Positions 8,243 through 17,868 of a stretch of 64,000 bases of DNA are shown one piece after another. Made by a program: the position numbers and the translations under genes. This stretch comes from Rickettsiales bacterium (GTDB lineage Bacteria; Pseudomonadota; Alphaproteobacteria; Rickettsiales; JABCZZ01). Where the stretch lies: assembly GCA_035765535.1 (NCBI GenBank), contig DASTXE010000004.1, positions 124,001-188,000 of the forward strand. The letters run 5' to 3'. The notes under the pieces are model-generated. The model was not told the DNA's origin. It ran no database searches and saw only the letters and a list, made by a program, of their open reading frames with translations. The first letter of the stretch is position 1. The number at the start of each line of letters is the position of its first letter.

Positions 8243-8620
8243 GCTGGAAACAGCTATGGCAATAAATGGTTGCTCAGAATAGGCGATTCGGACCCGGGGG
8301 CGGAACCCGGCGTCTCCACCATCCGCCTTCCCCTGCCCTTCAGGCTGTGGGGCAAGGAAAGGCGGATAGCCTACGATATGGGGACGAATTAGGCTCGACG
8401 GGCGCAATAAAGGTGTAATTTTTGCTCGGCATGATACCGCCGTAAAGGATCAAAAACTATAAATGCCAACGACAACGTTGCATTTGTTGCTGCTAACGAC
8501 AACAACGTCGTAGAAGTTCGCGCTGCAGCCTAATGGGCTAAGCGCATACTCTAGTATGTAACGCGGCTGGGGGGGTGCCGGGCAACAGAAACCCCCTAAC
8601 GAAATAGCGAACGAAAGATA
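8243..8620 (+). ncRNA. ssrA: Permuted two-piece tmRNA
   Basis: The gene is circularly permuted, as in alphaproteobacteria. The acceptor piece comes first and ends GTCTCCACCA at 8321, with a T-stem CCGGG/CCCGG just before. An intervening segment (8322-8366) folds as a long hairpin (TCCGCCTT...AAGGCGGA). The coding piece starts at 8380 with GGGGACGAATTAGGCTCGACGG, whose first seven bases pair with CGTCTCC of the acceptor piece. The tag frame ends at TAA 8531-8533. The most likely resume codon is GCC at 8465, giving a 22-residue tag that starts ANDN, repeats ANDN at residues 10-13 and ends RAAA. A shorter 13-residue tag from GCT 8492 is the alternative. G-rich/C-rich pseudoknot segments follow. 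Outer ends are approximate. The sspB adaptor gene follows directly. Confidence 0.92.
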
Positions 8621-8626
8621 CAGTAG

Positions 8627-9118
8627 ATGACTTCTGAAACGATTGATTACGCTGCATTCATCGATAACGCCATGCGCGGTGCAGTGAGGGACATACTGCG
8701 TCAGGTGGAGCGCACCGGACTGCACGGCCAGCATCATTTCTTCATTTCCTACCGCACGGATTATCCCGGCGTCGAAATGTCCGACACGCTGCGCAACAAA
8801 TACCCGCAGGAAATCACCATCGTTCTGCAATACCAGTTCTGGGACCTGCATATCTCTGAAGATAAATTCACCGTCACGCTGAGCTTCAGCAATATTCCGG
8901 AAAAACTCGTCATCCCGTTCGCCGCACTGACCGGTTTCGCCGATCCGAGCACGAAATTCGGCCTTAAGTTCCACAATACTCCGATGGACGAAGAAGAATC
9001 GCTGTCGCAGGAACAGGAAAAAGACGCAGCCGGAGCCGAGAGCGCAGAGGGCACGGATGGTGCACCGAAGGAAAGCGGGAAAGTCATCACGCTGGATGCG
9101 TTCCGCAAGAAATCCTAA
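8627..9118 (+). CDS. sspB: SspB-type ClpXP protease adaptor
   Basis: 163 residues of the alphaproteobacterial SspB family, which tethers ssrA-tagged proteins to ClpXP. The N-terminal half holds the beta-sheet substrate-binding domain (HHFFISYRTDYPGVEMSD, EITIVLQYQFWDL, LVIPFAALTGFADPS). An acidic flexible linker (about residues 120-150) leads to a C-terminal ClpX-docking peptide ITLDAFRKKS. It lies 7 bp or so after the tmRNA, so the tag gene and its adaptor are linked. Confidence 0.9.
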   Translation: MTSETIDYAAFIDNAMRGAVRDILRQVERTGLHGQHHFFISYRTDYPGVEMSDTLRNKYPQEITIVLQYQFWDLHISEDKFTVTLSFSNIPEKLVIPFAALTGFADPSTKFGLKFHNTPMDEEESLSQEQEKDAAGAESAEGTDGAPKESGKVITLDAFRKKS

Positions 9119-9213
9119 GTTCCATTACGTACCCGATAACGCATTGATCCGCAGTTGTGATCGCATGCTTACGTAACGAGCGTTTGAATCCTTATTCCCA
9201 GATAGCGATCTTA

Positions 9214-9636
9214 ATGGAACATGAATTTTTTCTTGCTGCTTTTGAGGGCTGCAAAATATCCAAGGCTGAATGGACACATGAAGCCCATGTCAGGATGGCA
9301 TGGTTATATCTGAAAGCTTATGGGGATTGGACAAGCGCTTTACCGATAGTCCGAAACGGCATTAAGCGCCTCAATCAATCCCATGGCAATATGAATGGCT
9401 ACCACGAAACCATTACAATCGTTTACCTGCAGCTTGTGGCAGAACGGCTAGAAGACTCCGAAACAGTATTAAGCTGGCCGGAGTTTATGAGAAAATATCC
9501 GGAACTATTGGATTATAACTCCCCTGCTTTTTTACGTTATTATTCGCGTGAACTCATTTTTTCACAGCAGGCAAGGCAACAGTTTGTAGCTCCTGATTTG
9601 ACGCCTCTTCCTTTTCATGCTCAATCACCTGCATAA
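9214..9636 (+). CDS. Conserved hypothetical protein
   Basis: 140 residues, mostly helical, not assigned. A recognisable core is AEWTHEAHVRMAWLYL near residues 17-32, then a second helix pair and GYHETITIVYLQL; the paired HxxH and YHET motifs suggest a conserved, possibly metal- or ligand-binding helical bundle. The frame is open upstream to 9157, but ATG 9214 removes a non-conserved-looking leader. The ribosome-binding site is weak. It has no obvious link to sspB upstream or to flp downstream (opposite strand). Confidence 0.6.
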   Translation: MEHEFFLAAFEGCKISKAEWTHEAHVRMAWLYLKAYGDWTSALPIVRNGIKRLNQSHGNMNGYHETITIVYLQLVAERLEDSETVLSWPEFMRKYPELLDYNSPAFLRYYSRELIFSQQARQQFVAPDLTPLPFHAQSPA

Positions 9637-9682
9637 TTCATCTATTCTTTAGCAGGCACTTCCAGAGTATTTTGGAGAAAGC

Positions 9683-9847
9683 CTAACGGCTCATATTGCT
9701 GGCGACATTATTGAACGTATTATTGATCGTATGACCAATCTGCTGGATCGCAACGAATGCAGCAATCGAAATGAACATGGCGATCAGCGCGTATTCAATT
9801 ACGGTGGCCCCAGAATCGTCCCCTAACAGCATCTTCAAAATACGCAT
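9683..9847 (-). CDS. flp: Flp/Fap-type pilin
   Basis: A 54-residue protein. The leader MRILKMLLGDDSG ends at the Flp processing site, and the mature part begins ATVIEYALIAMFISIAAFVAIQQIG, the hallmark of Flp pilins (Glu at +5-like position followed by Tyr). The remaining 17 residues are polar. It is the major subunit type of Tad pili, processed by a TadV-like peptidase. A TadE-like minor pilin gene lies at 17.9 kb; the Tad assembly ATPase and secretin are not in this window. It follows ftsK on the same strand by 95 bp. Confidence 0.88.
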   Translation of the reverse strand: MRILKMLLGDDSGATVIEYALIAMFISIAAFVAIQQIGHTINNTFNNVASNMSR

Positions 9848-9942
9848 AAGCCATTCCCGGAATTGAAAATTTCTTAATCTTTATATCGTAACATCCTTGC
9901 ACACAAACTGCAATATATTACAACTATTCGGAAATAAGCCTA

Positions 9943-12321
9943 TTATCCAATAACTTCTCGTTTGCCCACATGGTTAGCCGGTCCCACAATACCTTCGGCT
10001 TCCATACGGTCGACCAGTCGGGCGGCACGGTTATAGCCTAATTTAAGGGTACGCTGCAGATAGCTGGTAGAGGCTTTACGGTCGCGCAGTACAATGGCCA
10101 CCGCCTGACGGTAGATCGCCCCGTCGTCACTGTCGTCTCCCTCACCACCTTCCGTGAGCCCCAACTCCTCTTCCTCATCACGCGTGACATCTTCAACATA
10201 AGTCGGCGCGCCCTGCTCACGTAAATGCGAGACGATATCCACGACTTCATTGTCGCTGATGAAAGGACCATGCACGCGCGTAATGCGTCCGCCGCCTGCC
10301 ATATAAAGCATGTCGCCGTGACCGAGCAACTGCTCCGCCCCCTGCTCACCCAGGATTGTACGGCTGTCGATGCGTGATGTTACCTGAAAGCTGATACGCG
10401 TCGGGAAGTTTGCTTTGATCACACCCGTGATAACGTCCACGGATGGGCGCTGCGTCGCCATGATGATATGGATACCCGCCGCACGCGCCATCTGCGCAAG
10501 GCGCTGGATGGAGGATTCGATCTCCTTACCGGCAACCAGCATGAGGTCAGCCATTTCGTCCACCACCACCACAATAAACGGCAGCGGATTCATATCGAGC
10601 GGCACTTCTTCAATGATAGGTGACCCACTGTCAGGATCAAACCCAGTCTGCACGGAGCGCACGAGATTCTCGCCTTTCGCGCTCGCATCGTTAATGCGTT
10701 TGTTGTACCCATCGATATTGCGCACCCCAAGGCTGGACATCAACCGGTAGCGGTTTTCCATCTCCTTGACCGTCCATTTAAGCGCCACCACGGCTTTGCC
10801 GGGCTCCGTCACCACAGGTGCCAGCAAATGCGGAATATTGTCATAGACCGAAAGTTCAAGCATCTTCGGGTCGATCATGATGAATTTGCACTGATCCGGC
10901 GTCAGCTTGTAAATCAGCGAAGCGATCATGGTGTTGATGGCCACGGATTTACCGGAACCCGTCGTACCGGCCACGAGCAAATGCGGCATGCGCGCAAGGT
11001 CCACGATCACGGAAGTCCCGCCGATATCCTTGCCCAGCGCAATCGGCAGGCTGGCCTGCGTACCCACGAATCCTTCATCTTCCAGCAGTTCGCGCAAATA
11101 TACGGTCTCGCGGGACTGGTTCGGAAGCTCAATACCGATGACATTGCGTCCCGGAATCGTGGAAATACGGGCCGAAAGCGCGCTCATCGAACGGGCAATA
11201 TCATCCGCCAGGCCGATCACGCGCGAAGATTTTGTTCCCGGCGAAGGCTCAAGCTCATAAAGCGTCACGACCGGGCCCGGACGCACTTTCACAATCTCGC
11301 CGTTAATACCGAAATCGTTCAGCACCGTCTCCAGCAGGCGCGCATTCTGGGAAAGCGATGCTTCGCTGACCTGTTGCTTCTTGGATTTCTTGCCGGGTTC
11401 CGCAAGCAGCGTAAGCGACGGCATTTCATATTCACCCATGCGCTGCGGCAGGTCGAATGAAGTCTGGGCCGAGCGGGAACGGTTTTTGAGCTTCGCCGTA
11501 TCCACCAGATCCTTGCGCATTTTCTTTCTAACGGGACGAGGCGCCTCTTCTTCTTCCTCTTCCTCTACTTCTTCCTCATATTCCTCATCGGCCGTTTCTT
11601 CACTATGCTCCTTGCGCGCCCAGAGCCAGCGCAGCCACGCGGGGCGCTTATGGCCTTCTTCCTCGTATTCCTCATCTTCTTCCTCTTCCTCACGCGCACT
11701 CGAACGCCCAAAGATCACGAGTCCTACCATATTGAAAGCCCCACGTATGGCTTTCCACGTACCCCGGCTGAGCGCACGCCATTCGCGCCAGGTAAGCCCC
11801 AGCGCCACCGGCAGCGCTAGCAGCAGCAACGGTACGGCAACTAGCGCATAGAGCGCCGCATTGAAGTGATGAAGCACCCAGCTCTTCGTGAGGAAGCCGA
11901 TAGCACCTCCCAACCCGCTATCCCACGACACGGGAACTTCAAGCAAAGACAGAATGGAGGAAAGCAGCACAAGGCTTAACAAGAACATTGCAAAACGTAT
12001 CCCTACAAGCGAAGGCACGCGCTTGCTCGCCAGCAACCGCCAGCCCCAGGCGGCAATCATCAATACAACAAGGATCGAAGCCAACCCCAACGGCTGCATG
12101 ACGGAATCCGCAATCGCAGCTCCTAATGGCCCGGCCATATTGCGCACGGGATTGTTATTGATGCGGTTCGGGGACGGATCGGTATTATGGAATCCCAGCA
12201 GCGCAATGGCCATGAAGAACGCAAAACCGATAAAAAACAGGCCGATCAATTCCCTGATCAGCCGGCTGGACCACGGCATGGAATTCTCAACAGTGATAGC
12301 CTTACTCATAAATGCTTGCAT
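9943..12321 (-). CDS. ftsK: DNA translocase FtsK
   Basis: 792 residues, a septal DNA pump that aligns chromosome termini for XerCD. Four membrane helices fall within residues 20-175. A highly acidic linker follows (runs of Glu at about 215-290, GAA-rich DNA at 11530-11700). The RecA-like motor has Walker A TTGSGKS and Walker [13 protein letters not shown]. The C-terminal gamma winged helix ([20 protein letters not shown]) reads KOPS sites. The linker is shorter than in E. coli, as usual for alphaproteobacteria. ATG 12309 (MSKAITVEN) is an alternative start. Confidence 0.93.
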   Translation of the reverse strand: MQAFMSKAITVENSMPWSSRLIRELIGLFFIGFAFFMAIALLGFHNTDPSPNRINNNPVRNMAGPLGAAIADSVMQPLGLASILVVLMIAAWGWRLLASKRVPSLVGIRFAMFLLSLVLLSSILSLLEVPVSWDSGLGGAIGFLTKSWVLHHFNAALYALVAVPLLLLALPVALGLTWREWRALSRGTWKAIRGAFNMVGLVIFGRSSAREEEEEDEEYEEEGHKRPAWLRWLWARKEHSEETADEEYEEEVEEEEEEEAPRPVRKKMRKDLVDTAKLKNRSRSAQTSFDLPQRMGEYEMPSLTLLAEPGKKSKKQQVSEASLSQNARLLETVLNDFGINGEIVKVRPGPVVTLYELEPSPGTKSSRVIGLADDIARSMSALSARISTIPGRNVIGIELPNQSRETVYLRELLEDEGFVGTQASLPIALGKDIGGTSVIVDLARMPHLLVAGTTGSGKSVAINTMIASLIYKLTPDQCKFIMIDPKMLELSVYDNIPHLLAPVVTEPGKAVVALKWTVKEMENRYRLMSSLGVRNIDGYNKRINDASAKGENLVRSVQTGFDPDSGSPIIEEVPLDMNPLPFIVVVVDEMADLMLVAGKEIESSIQRLAQMARAAGIHIIMATQRPSVDVITGVIKANFPTRISFQVTSRIDSRTILGEQGAEQLLGHGDMLYMAGGGRITRVHGPFISDNEVVDIVSHLREQGAPTYVEDVTRDEEEELGLTEGGEGDDSDDGAIYRQAVAIVLRDRKASTSYLQRTLKLGYNRAARLVDRMEAEGIVGPANHVGKREVIG

Positions 12322-12375
12322 TTCCGGTCGGTTGTTACCGCGACATCATACTTTCCCGGGGGTTTTTATGCAAGA

Positions 12376-13407
12376 TCAGGTTTTAAGCGCTAGGGCACGC
12401 TTTTCCACTAAGTGCCAGGAGAGCACGGCGCACAGGAATGTCGCGCAGAAACTGGCAAGCTGGAACATCCTGAAATCCGCGTCATTGCCGAGCAGGTGCA
12501 GGAAGAATTGCTGCATGACGAACGCGTAAAGGTAAAACCCATAAGAAAAATCGCCCCAGCCGCCAAATCCGTGCAGCAGCGGCAGCCGCATGAATCCGAA
12601 ACAGATGATGCAGTAAGCAATCGTCATATCGAACAAGACATATCCCACCGCCGGATAAGGGAGGTAGATACTGACACCTGCAACAACCGCCGCAATCGCA
12701 AAACCTCCAAGCGACGGGGGAACTCTTTCACGCGCAAGATAAAGGAACGCACCGGCAGCGAATTCGCTGGCCAGCCGCACAATAACTTCCCATTCACTCC
12801 ATGCATGACCGAAAAACACCTGCTTGGAATGCAGGTGCATGACCGCCCCGTATATCCGCACGGCAAAAAGCCCCAGCAGTATGACGCCAAGCAAACGCGG
12901 CTGTAATATTCCGAGCACGCCCAGCAGTGCAATCACGCCGTAAAACCGCACCCCGTGCGGCAGCACCCACAAACTGCCATTAACGACGTCGCTCGCATTA
13001 TCTTTGAAAACATCCGGCAGATGTTCACGTACAGGAAAGATCAGCAGATTGTGCAAATAATCAAACGTCAAGGGACTGACAAAATAAGCATGAGGGGAGA
13101 GCTTCGTGCTGACAGGGCCGATCACAAAAACGGTCAATAATATGACCACAACCAGAGCGGGCAAAATTCGCAATGCACGGTTGCGAATAAAAGGCAGCAG
13201 CCGCTCATTTATCTCATAACTGCGGGTAACGAAATAGCCGCTGATAACGCAGAATACCGCCACTCCAAGATCGGCAAACGTTCCAAATGGCACGAAACGG
13301 GTCATGGGATCGGGCAGCGCGCCCAGCGTGTAACAATGGCCATACCACACCAGAACGGCGGCAACAAAGCGCAAAAAATCGAAATTATTGCGGTGGGAGG
13401 CTTCCAT
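12376..13407 (-). CDS. Acyltransferase family 3 (OafA-like) membrane protein
   Basis: 343 residues with about ten hydrophobic helices. The N-terminus NNFDFLRFVAAVLVWYGH carries the conserved Arg and catalytic His of AT3 acyltransferases, which O-acetylate surface polysaccharides such as LPS O-antigen, peptidoglycan or capsule. FGTFADLGVAVFCVISGYFVTRS near residue 45 is also typical. No SGNH domain is fused. The acceptor cannot be deduced because there are no adjacent glycan genes. It is downstream of a palindromic repeat and divergent from prfA. Confidence 0.85.
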   Translation of the reverse strand: MEASHRNNFDFLRFVAAVLVWYGHCYTLGALPDPMTRFVPFGTFADLGVAVFCVISGYFVTRSYEINERLLPFIRNRALRILPALVVVILLTVFVIGPVSTKLSPHAYFVSPLTFDYLHNLLIFPVREHLPDVFKDNASDVVNGSLWVLPHGVRFYGVIALLGVLGILQPRLLGVILLGLFAVRIYGAVMHLHSKQVFFGHAWSEWEVIVRLASEFAAGAFLYLARERVPPSLGGFAIAAVVAGVSIYLPYPAVGYVLFDMTIAYCIICFGFMRLPLLHGFGGWGDFSYGFYLYAFVMQQFFLHLLGNDADFRMFQLASFCATFLCAVLSWHLVEKRALALKT

Positions 13408-13473
13408 GTGCTAGATTATATGCGCGGATCAGATCGTTTATGCAAGAGACTTCTTTACGGAGGGGATTGTTTC

Positions 13474-13597
13474 AAAAGTCGCTAGACCGTCAGCGAAAAT
13501 AGCAGTTTTACTGGAATCGCAGCGCAGCGTACGTAAAAGTACGTGAGCAGCGGAAGACGGTAAAACTGCTATTTGCAGCAAGGTATAGTAGACTTTA
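13474..13597. repeat. Long palindromic repeat, family 1 copy A
   Basis: About 124 bp that fold into one long imperfect hairpin. The left arm AGCGAAAATAGCAGTTTTAC pairs with the right arm GTAAAACTGCTATTTGCAG; the centre is GTACGTAAAAGTACGT and the outer ends are AAAGTC/GACTTT. It shares sequence and structure with the copy at 25671-25813 and with a right-end fragment at 20831-20859. It lies in the gap between divergent genes (acyltransferase and prfA), so here it is not simply a terminator. Confidence 0.8.
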
Positions 13598-13645
13598 GAA
13601 ATAATTCCCGCTTGACCTTAGCAGGATAAACATTAAGAAACTCCC

Positions 13646-14722
13646 ATGAATTTTGAAGATAAACTAGACATGCTCACCCGCCGGCACGACGAACTGCGCG
13701 ATGCTATGGCGCGCCCGGATGCCGGAAATGAATTCGCAAAACTCTCCAAGGAGTTTTCAGACCTGAGCCCTGTCGTGGACTCGATCAGGGAATTGAAGAA
13801 AGCCCGCGACGAACGCAAAGCCATGCAGGAAATGCTGGCCGATCCGGCTTGCGATGCCGAGATGAAACGCATGGCGGAAGAAGAACTGCGCACGCTGGAA
13901 AAACAGATTCCCGATCTTACGCGCCAGGTGCAGCTTGCTCTGCTGCCTAAGGACGCAGCCGACGAGAAGAACGCCATTATCGAAGTCCGCGCTGGCACGG
14001 GCGGCGAAGAAGCCTCGCTGTTTGCCGCGCAATTATTCCGCATGTATCAGCGCTACGCCGAAAATCTGGGCTGGAAGTTTGAAATACTGTCCTTCTCCGA
14101 CACCGGCTTGGGCGGCTGCAAGGAAGCGAGCGCCGAAATACGCGGCCGCGGGGTATTCGCGAAACTCAAGTTTGAATCCGGCGTGCACCGCGTACAGCGC
14201 GTGCCCGTGACGGAAGCAGGCGGACGTATTCATACTTCAGCGGCCACCGTCGCCGTGCTGCCGGAAGCGGAAGAAGTCGACATCGTTATCAATGAAAAAG
14301 ACCTTCGTATCGATGTGTTCCGCGCAAGCGGCCCGGGTGGCCAGTCCGTCAACACGACCGACAGCGCCGTGCGCATTGTCCACATCCCGACCGGATGCAC
14401 CGTGCAGCAGCAGGACGAAAAATCGCAGCATAAGAACAAGGAAAAGGCGATGAAGATCCTGCGCTCACGCCTGTATGAAATGGAACGCGCCCGCGCCGAT
14501 GCCGAACGCGCCGCCTCACGCAAGGACCAGGTAGGCAGCGGCGACCGTTCCGAACGTATCCGCACCTATAACTTTCCGCAAGGCCGTGTGACCGACCACC
14601 GCATCAACCTCACGCTTTATAAAATCGACGCCGTCATGGACGGCAGCGCAGTGGGCGAGCTGATCGACGAACTCGTCTCGCACGATCAGGCGGAAAAGCT
14701 CGCGGAATACGGCAACAACTGA
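13646..14722 (+). CDS. prfA: Peptide chain release factor 1
   Basis: 358 residues, which reads UAA and UAG. The codon-recognition tripeptide is PVT in [15 protein letters not shown] (PxT is the RF1 signature). The peptidyl hydrolysis motif is GGQ in [15 protein letters not shown]. It has normal length. prmC/hemK, often next to prfA and needed for GGQ methylation, is not adjacent; rppH converges from the other strand. Confidence 0.96.
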   Translation: MNFEDKLDMLTRRHDELRDAMARPDAGNEFAKLSKEFSDLSPVVDSIRELKKARDERKAMQEMLADPACDAEMKRMAEEELRTLEKQIPDLTRQVQLALLPKDAADEKNAIIEVRAGTGGEEASLFAAQLFRMYQRYAENLGWKFEILSFSDTGLGGCKEASAEIRGRGVFAKLKFESGVHRVQRVPVTEAGGRIHTSAATVAVLPEAEEVDIVINEKDLRIDVFRASGPGGQSVNTTDSAVRIVHIPTGCTVQQQDEKSQHKNKEKAMKILRSRLYEMERARADAERAASRKDQVGSGDRSERIRTYNFPQGRVTDHRINLTLYKIDAVMDGSAVGELIDELVSHDQAEKLAEYGNN

Positions 14723-14734
14723 CGCTTCCCAATA

Positions 14735-15205
14735 TCAAAAGAACTTCTGGAACTCCGCCACCAGCTCCGTATAAAGCTGGCGCTTGAACGGAACGATAAG
14801 ATCCGGCAGCATCTTCGGTTCCACCCATCGCCATTCGGAAAACTCCGGCTCATGCGTGGCAATATTAATGTCCGAGTCCTTGCCGGTAAAACGCAGCAGG
14901 AACCATTTCTGGCGCTGGCCGCGGAAACATCCGCCCCAAATGCGCGGAATCAGCACTTCCGGTAGGTCGTAATAATACCAGTCCTTGCTTTCGGTAATGA
15001 TCTCAGCCTTGCCGGTACCGATTTCCTCTTCCAGTTCACGCAGCACGGTTTCACGGGGTGATTCGCCTTCATCCATCCCGCCCTGCGGCATCTGCCACGC
15101 TTCTGAAGTCATGTCGATACGCTTGGCAACAAACACTTTGCCTTCCGCGTTAAGCAGCATAGCGCCCACACCAGGGCGATAAGGTAATGACGCAATAGAA
15201 CTCAT
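14735..15205 (-). CDS. rppH: RNA pyrophosphohydrolase (Nudix)
   Basis: 156 residues. It removes pyrophosphate from mRNA 5' triphosphate ends to trigger decay. The full Nudix box is present in GGMDEGESPRETVLRELEEEIG-type spacing (residues about 43-64), and the N-terminal YRPGVGAMLLN is characteristic of RppH. Its ATG overlaps the stop of the upstream yibQ-like gene (ATGA), so the two are translationally coupled. Order ctpA-yibQ-rppH is conserved in alphaproteobacteria. Confidence 0.94.
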   Translation of the reverse strand: MSSIASLPYRPGVGAMLLNAEGKVFVAKRIDMTSEAWQMPQGGMDEGESPRETVLRELEEEIGTGKAEIITESKDWYYYDLPEVLIPRIWGGCFRGQRQKWFLLRFTGKDSDINIATHEPEFSEWRWVEPKMLPDLIVPFKRQLYTELVAEFQKFF

Positions 15206-16320
15206 GGCAATACTTTCTTAGCGATGGTCGAAACCGGCACAAGGACGACTCCCTGCCCCTGTAGCGAATCCACCCAGGCAGACAGCGCTGCCGTTGTCGG
15301 CGGATAAGAATGGACAAGCCCAACGGCATAGCCCTGCTTCTTGGCCGTATCCACAAGGGTTTGCAGATGGTTTTCTATATACCCTTTGCTCGGAGTCGCA
15401 TCAATCAATTCGTCGATACCCAGCGTATAAAACCCGTTGATCTTTGCAAAATCCTCCAGATCGGAATTCTTCTGGGTCTTCACATACAGGAATAAAAGCC
15501 CGCGTTTTTTCAGCTCGACAAGATACGGTTTAATCTCTTCCTTATTGGACGTCATCGTTTCACCCACACTCGCCAGCATGCCGATATAGCCGGGGAACTG
15601 GTAAAGCACCTGGTGAAGGCGGCGGATATTTTCATCCGGACTTAAATCCTCCATCAGGCCGAACATGCCGGGGTCGGAGAACGGGTAATCGAACGTCTGG
15701 ATCGGCAGATCCACCACCGATTCAAATCCGTCCCTGCGGGCGCGGAAAGCAATCTTGCCGCTGTCATTGGCATAGGGCGAGAAGCCAAGCGTGAATTCCG
15801 GTGGTAGCTTCAGCACATCCTGCGTCTGCGATTCATTAAGACCGAGATTAGTGAAAACGATCGCTACCATCGGCAACTGGGCTTTCACGCCGGCAGGACG
15901 CGAATAATATTTCCAGGGCTGCGTGCCGTCCGGTCCGACAATCGGCAGCGCTCCCTTGTCCGTCATTTCCACGAGGCTTTCCAGCGGCACGGGCATCATA
16001 CCCTGCTTGTCCGGCGTCTGCGGTGCCGAAGGCAACGTTTTCACAGGCTGCGTATGCGTTTCAGGATTCACAACATTGCTGGCTGGAAGACCGCCGCCTT
16101 CAACAGTGCCGCTTGCGATAGTGATGACGGCACGCTGGCCGTTATGCACTGCCTGCTGGGTGAGTTCGCGGCCTGAGAAAGCCACCTTGATCAGCAGCGT
16201 CATCAGGAAAATACCCAGCGCATATGCCAACGCCGCCCACAGGTAGAAAGCGAATGAAAACTTCCTCGGCCGTTGCGTGCCATTCGTCCGTAACTTACCG
16301 AGTATCCCACTCACATTCAT
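15202..16320 (-). CDS. Divergent polysaccharide deacetylase (YibQ family)
   Basis: 372 residues. One membrane helix lies near residues 25-48 after a basic N-terminus, with a periplasmic NodB-like barrel from about residue 145 (PMVAIVFTNLGLNESQTQDVLKLPPEFTLGFSPYA, a divergent DxGxxxxxxxxxxxLP motif, and VGLVHSYPPTTAALSAW at the end). In most of the family the first motif has Asp where Asn or Thr appears here (FTNLGL), so classical metal-dependent deacetylation may be weakened. It sits between ctpA and rppH with an ATGA overlap to rppH and probably acts in cell-envelope maintenance. Confidence 0.85.
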   Translation of the reverse strand: MNVSGILGKLRTNGTQRPRKFSFAFYLWAALAYALGIFLMTLLIKVAFSGRELTQQAVHNGQRAVITIASGTVEGGGLPASNVVNPETHTQPVKTLPSAPQTPDKQGMMPVPLESLVEMTDKGALPIVGPDGTQPWKYYSRPAGVKAQLPMVAIVFTNLGLNESQTQDVLKLPPEFTLGFSPYANDSGKIAFRARRDGFESVVDLPIQTFDYPFSDPGMFGLMEDLSPDENIRRLHQVLYQFPGYIGMLASVGETMTSNKEEIKPYLVELKKRGLLFLYVKTQKNSDLEDFAKINGFYTLGIDELIDATPSKGYIENHLQTLVDTAKKQGYAVGLVHSYPPTTAALSAWVDSLQGQGVVLVPVSTIAKKVLP

Positions 16321-16374
16321 GACCCCATCAGCCTTCAGATGACGCAGGCACCAGGCGACGCCTCAACGGCGTGC

Positions 16375-17688
16375 CTAGTTAATCGTCTTATAGATTGCAA
16401 GCGAACGCAGCAGATCGATAGCGCGTGAAAGCTGGAAGTCTTCCTTGGCCGGGAGATCCCCGTCCGCAGTTTCAGAAGATTCCTCTTTCTTGCCTTTGCC
16501 TGAACCAGCCGTTTTTTCGCTGTCATCCGCCGACGACGACTCATCTTCCCTGCGCAGACGATGCGGCAGGTTTGCTTCAAACAGCGGCTTCATGGCACGC
16601 TTGATCGGCTCAATCTTAGCCTGTTCGACGATGATGTCCGGCGTAATACCCTTGGCCTGGATGGAGTGGCCCGAAGGTGTATAATAACGCGCCGTGGTCA
16701 ATTTCATCGCACCATGGCCCGGCAACGGCATGATGGTCTGCACCGACCCCTTGCCGAAGGATTTCACACCCAGGATAACTGCACGCTTGTGATCCTGCAG
16801 CGCACCGGCCACGATTTCCGATGCGGAAGCCGAACCGTTATTCACAAGCACGACCATCGGAACGCCCTTGGCCATATCGTCGCCATGCGCCATGAAGCGT
16901 TTGTTATTTTCCGGGTCGCGTCCACGGGTAGAGACGATCTCGCCGCCATCGAGGAACGCATCGGAGACAGCCACTGCCTGATCCAGCAGACCGCCCGGAT
17001 TGTTGCGCAGGTCGAGCACGATGCCTTTAATGCCGCCCATGGCTTTCTTCTGCTTGTTCCACTCGTCTTTCAGCTTGTCGATCGTCTGCTCGTTGAACTG
17101 GGTGATACGCAGATAGATAATGCCGTCGCCTTCCGCACGCGAACGCACGGACTTGATACGGATGATCGCGCGCGTCAGCGTGAAGCTGAGCGGCTCGTTT
17201 TCGCCTTCGCGCAGCACCGTGAGTTTGATCTTGGTGTCCGGCTGGCCGCGCATTTTATCTACTGCATCGGACAGCGTCATGCCCATGACCGGCGTCTCAT
17301 TAATCATGCTGATATAGTCGCCTGCATGAATGCCAGCTTTATAGGCCGGAGTGTCATCGATCGGAGAAACTACTTTTACAAGTCCGTTCTCCATCGTAAC
17401 TTCAATACCAAGCCCGCCAAATTCGCCACGGGTCTGGATTTCCATTTCCTTGAAATTCTTTTCGTTCAGATAGCTCGAATGCGGATCGAGCGAAGAAAGC
17501 ATGCCGTTGATCGCCGCTTCAATCAGATCCGTGTCCTTCACCGGTTCCACGTAATCCGTGCGCACACGCTGGAACACCTCGCTGAATAGATTCAGCATAT
17601 CATACGTGTCATTTTTGTCTGCGAGGCTGATACCGGAAAAAATAACGAGGGCGACTGCTGCGACGGAAAGAGGAAGGAGGCGACGCAT
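16375..17688 (-). CDS. ctpA: Carboxy-terminal processing protease (S41, CtpA)
   Basis: 437 residues. An N-terminal signal/anchor (MRRLLPLSVAAVALVIFSG) leads to a PDZ domain (about 80-165; EFGGLGIEV, GDYISMINETPVMGM) and the S41 protease core. The catalytic Ser is in VLVNNGSASASEI and Lys in GVKSFGKGSVQ. The C-terminal tail is polar and acidic. It works in the periplasm on envelope proteins or peptidoglycan-enzyme regulators. Start ATG 17688 has GGAG six bases upstream; the frame also has a TTG at 17700. The gene heads the ctpA-yibQ-rppH run. Confidence 0.93.
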   Translation of the reverse strand: MRRLLPLSVAAVALVIFSGISLADKNDTYDMLNLFSEVFQRVRTDYVEPVKDTDLIEAAINGMLSSLDPHSSYLNEKNFKEMEIQTRGEFGGLGIEVTMENGLVKVVSPIDDTPAYKAGIHAGDYISMINETPVMGMTLSDAVDKMRGQPDTKIKLTVLREGENEPLSFTLTRAIIRIKSVRSRAEGDGIIYLRITQFNEQTIDKLKDEWNKQKKAMGGIKGIVLDLRNNPGGLLDQAVAVSDAFLDGGEIVSTRGRDPENNKRFMAHGDDMAKGVPMVVLVNNGSASASEIVAGALQDHKRAVILGVKSFGKGSVQTIMPLPGHGAMKLTTARYYTPSGHSIQAKGITPDIIVEQAKIEPIKRAMKPLFEANLPHRLRREDESSSADDSEKTAGSGKGKKEESSETADGDLPAKEDFQLSRAIDLLRSLAIYKTIN

Positions 17689-17821
17689 GAAAAACTCCAA
17701 GAGTTAGCGATGGCACTGACGAATCTGAAATGAATCAGCAATACCGTTCTTAAATTAAACAAATGAAAAGAACAAGGAAGAAAGCAATAAAAATAGTTGC
17801 ATGGCAGGAAAACCATGACAG

Positions 17822-17852
17822 CAAAAAGCCCGCAGTCAGAGACAGCGGGCTT
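17822..17852 (-). terminator. Rho-independent terminator of the TadE-like gene
   Basis: Stem AAGCCCGC/GCGGGCTT with an 11-base loop, followed on the minus strand by TTTTTGC. It lies 17 bp past the stop of the TadE-like gene. Confidence 0.75.
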
Positions 17853-17868
17853 CAGGAATTTTCATGCT

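Noticed and set aside
8450..8974. 174-codon minus-strand open frame over tmRNA and sspB
   Set aside because: Covers the tmRNA tag region and sspB; explained by those genes.
11521..11700. GAA/GAG-rich low-complexity tract that looks like a repeat array
   Set aside because: It encodes the acidic linker of FtsK; no fixed repeat unit.
16561..17589. 342-codon open frame opposite ctpA
   Set aside because: Lies wholly inside the well-supported ctpA gene and has no domain or start signal.
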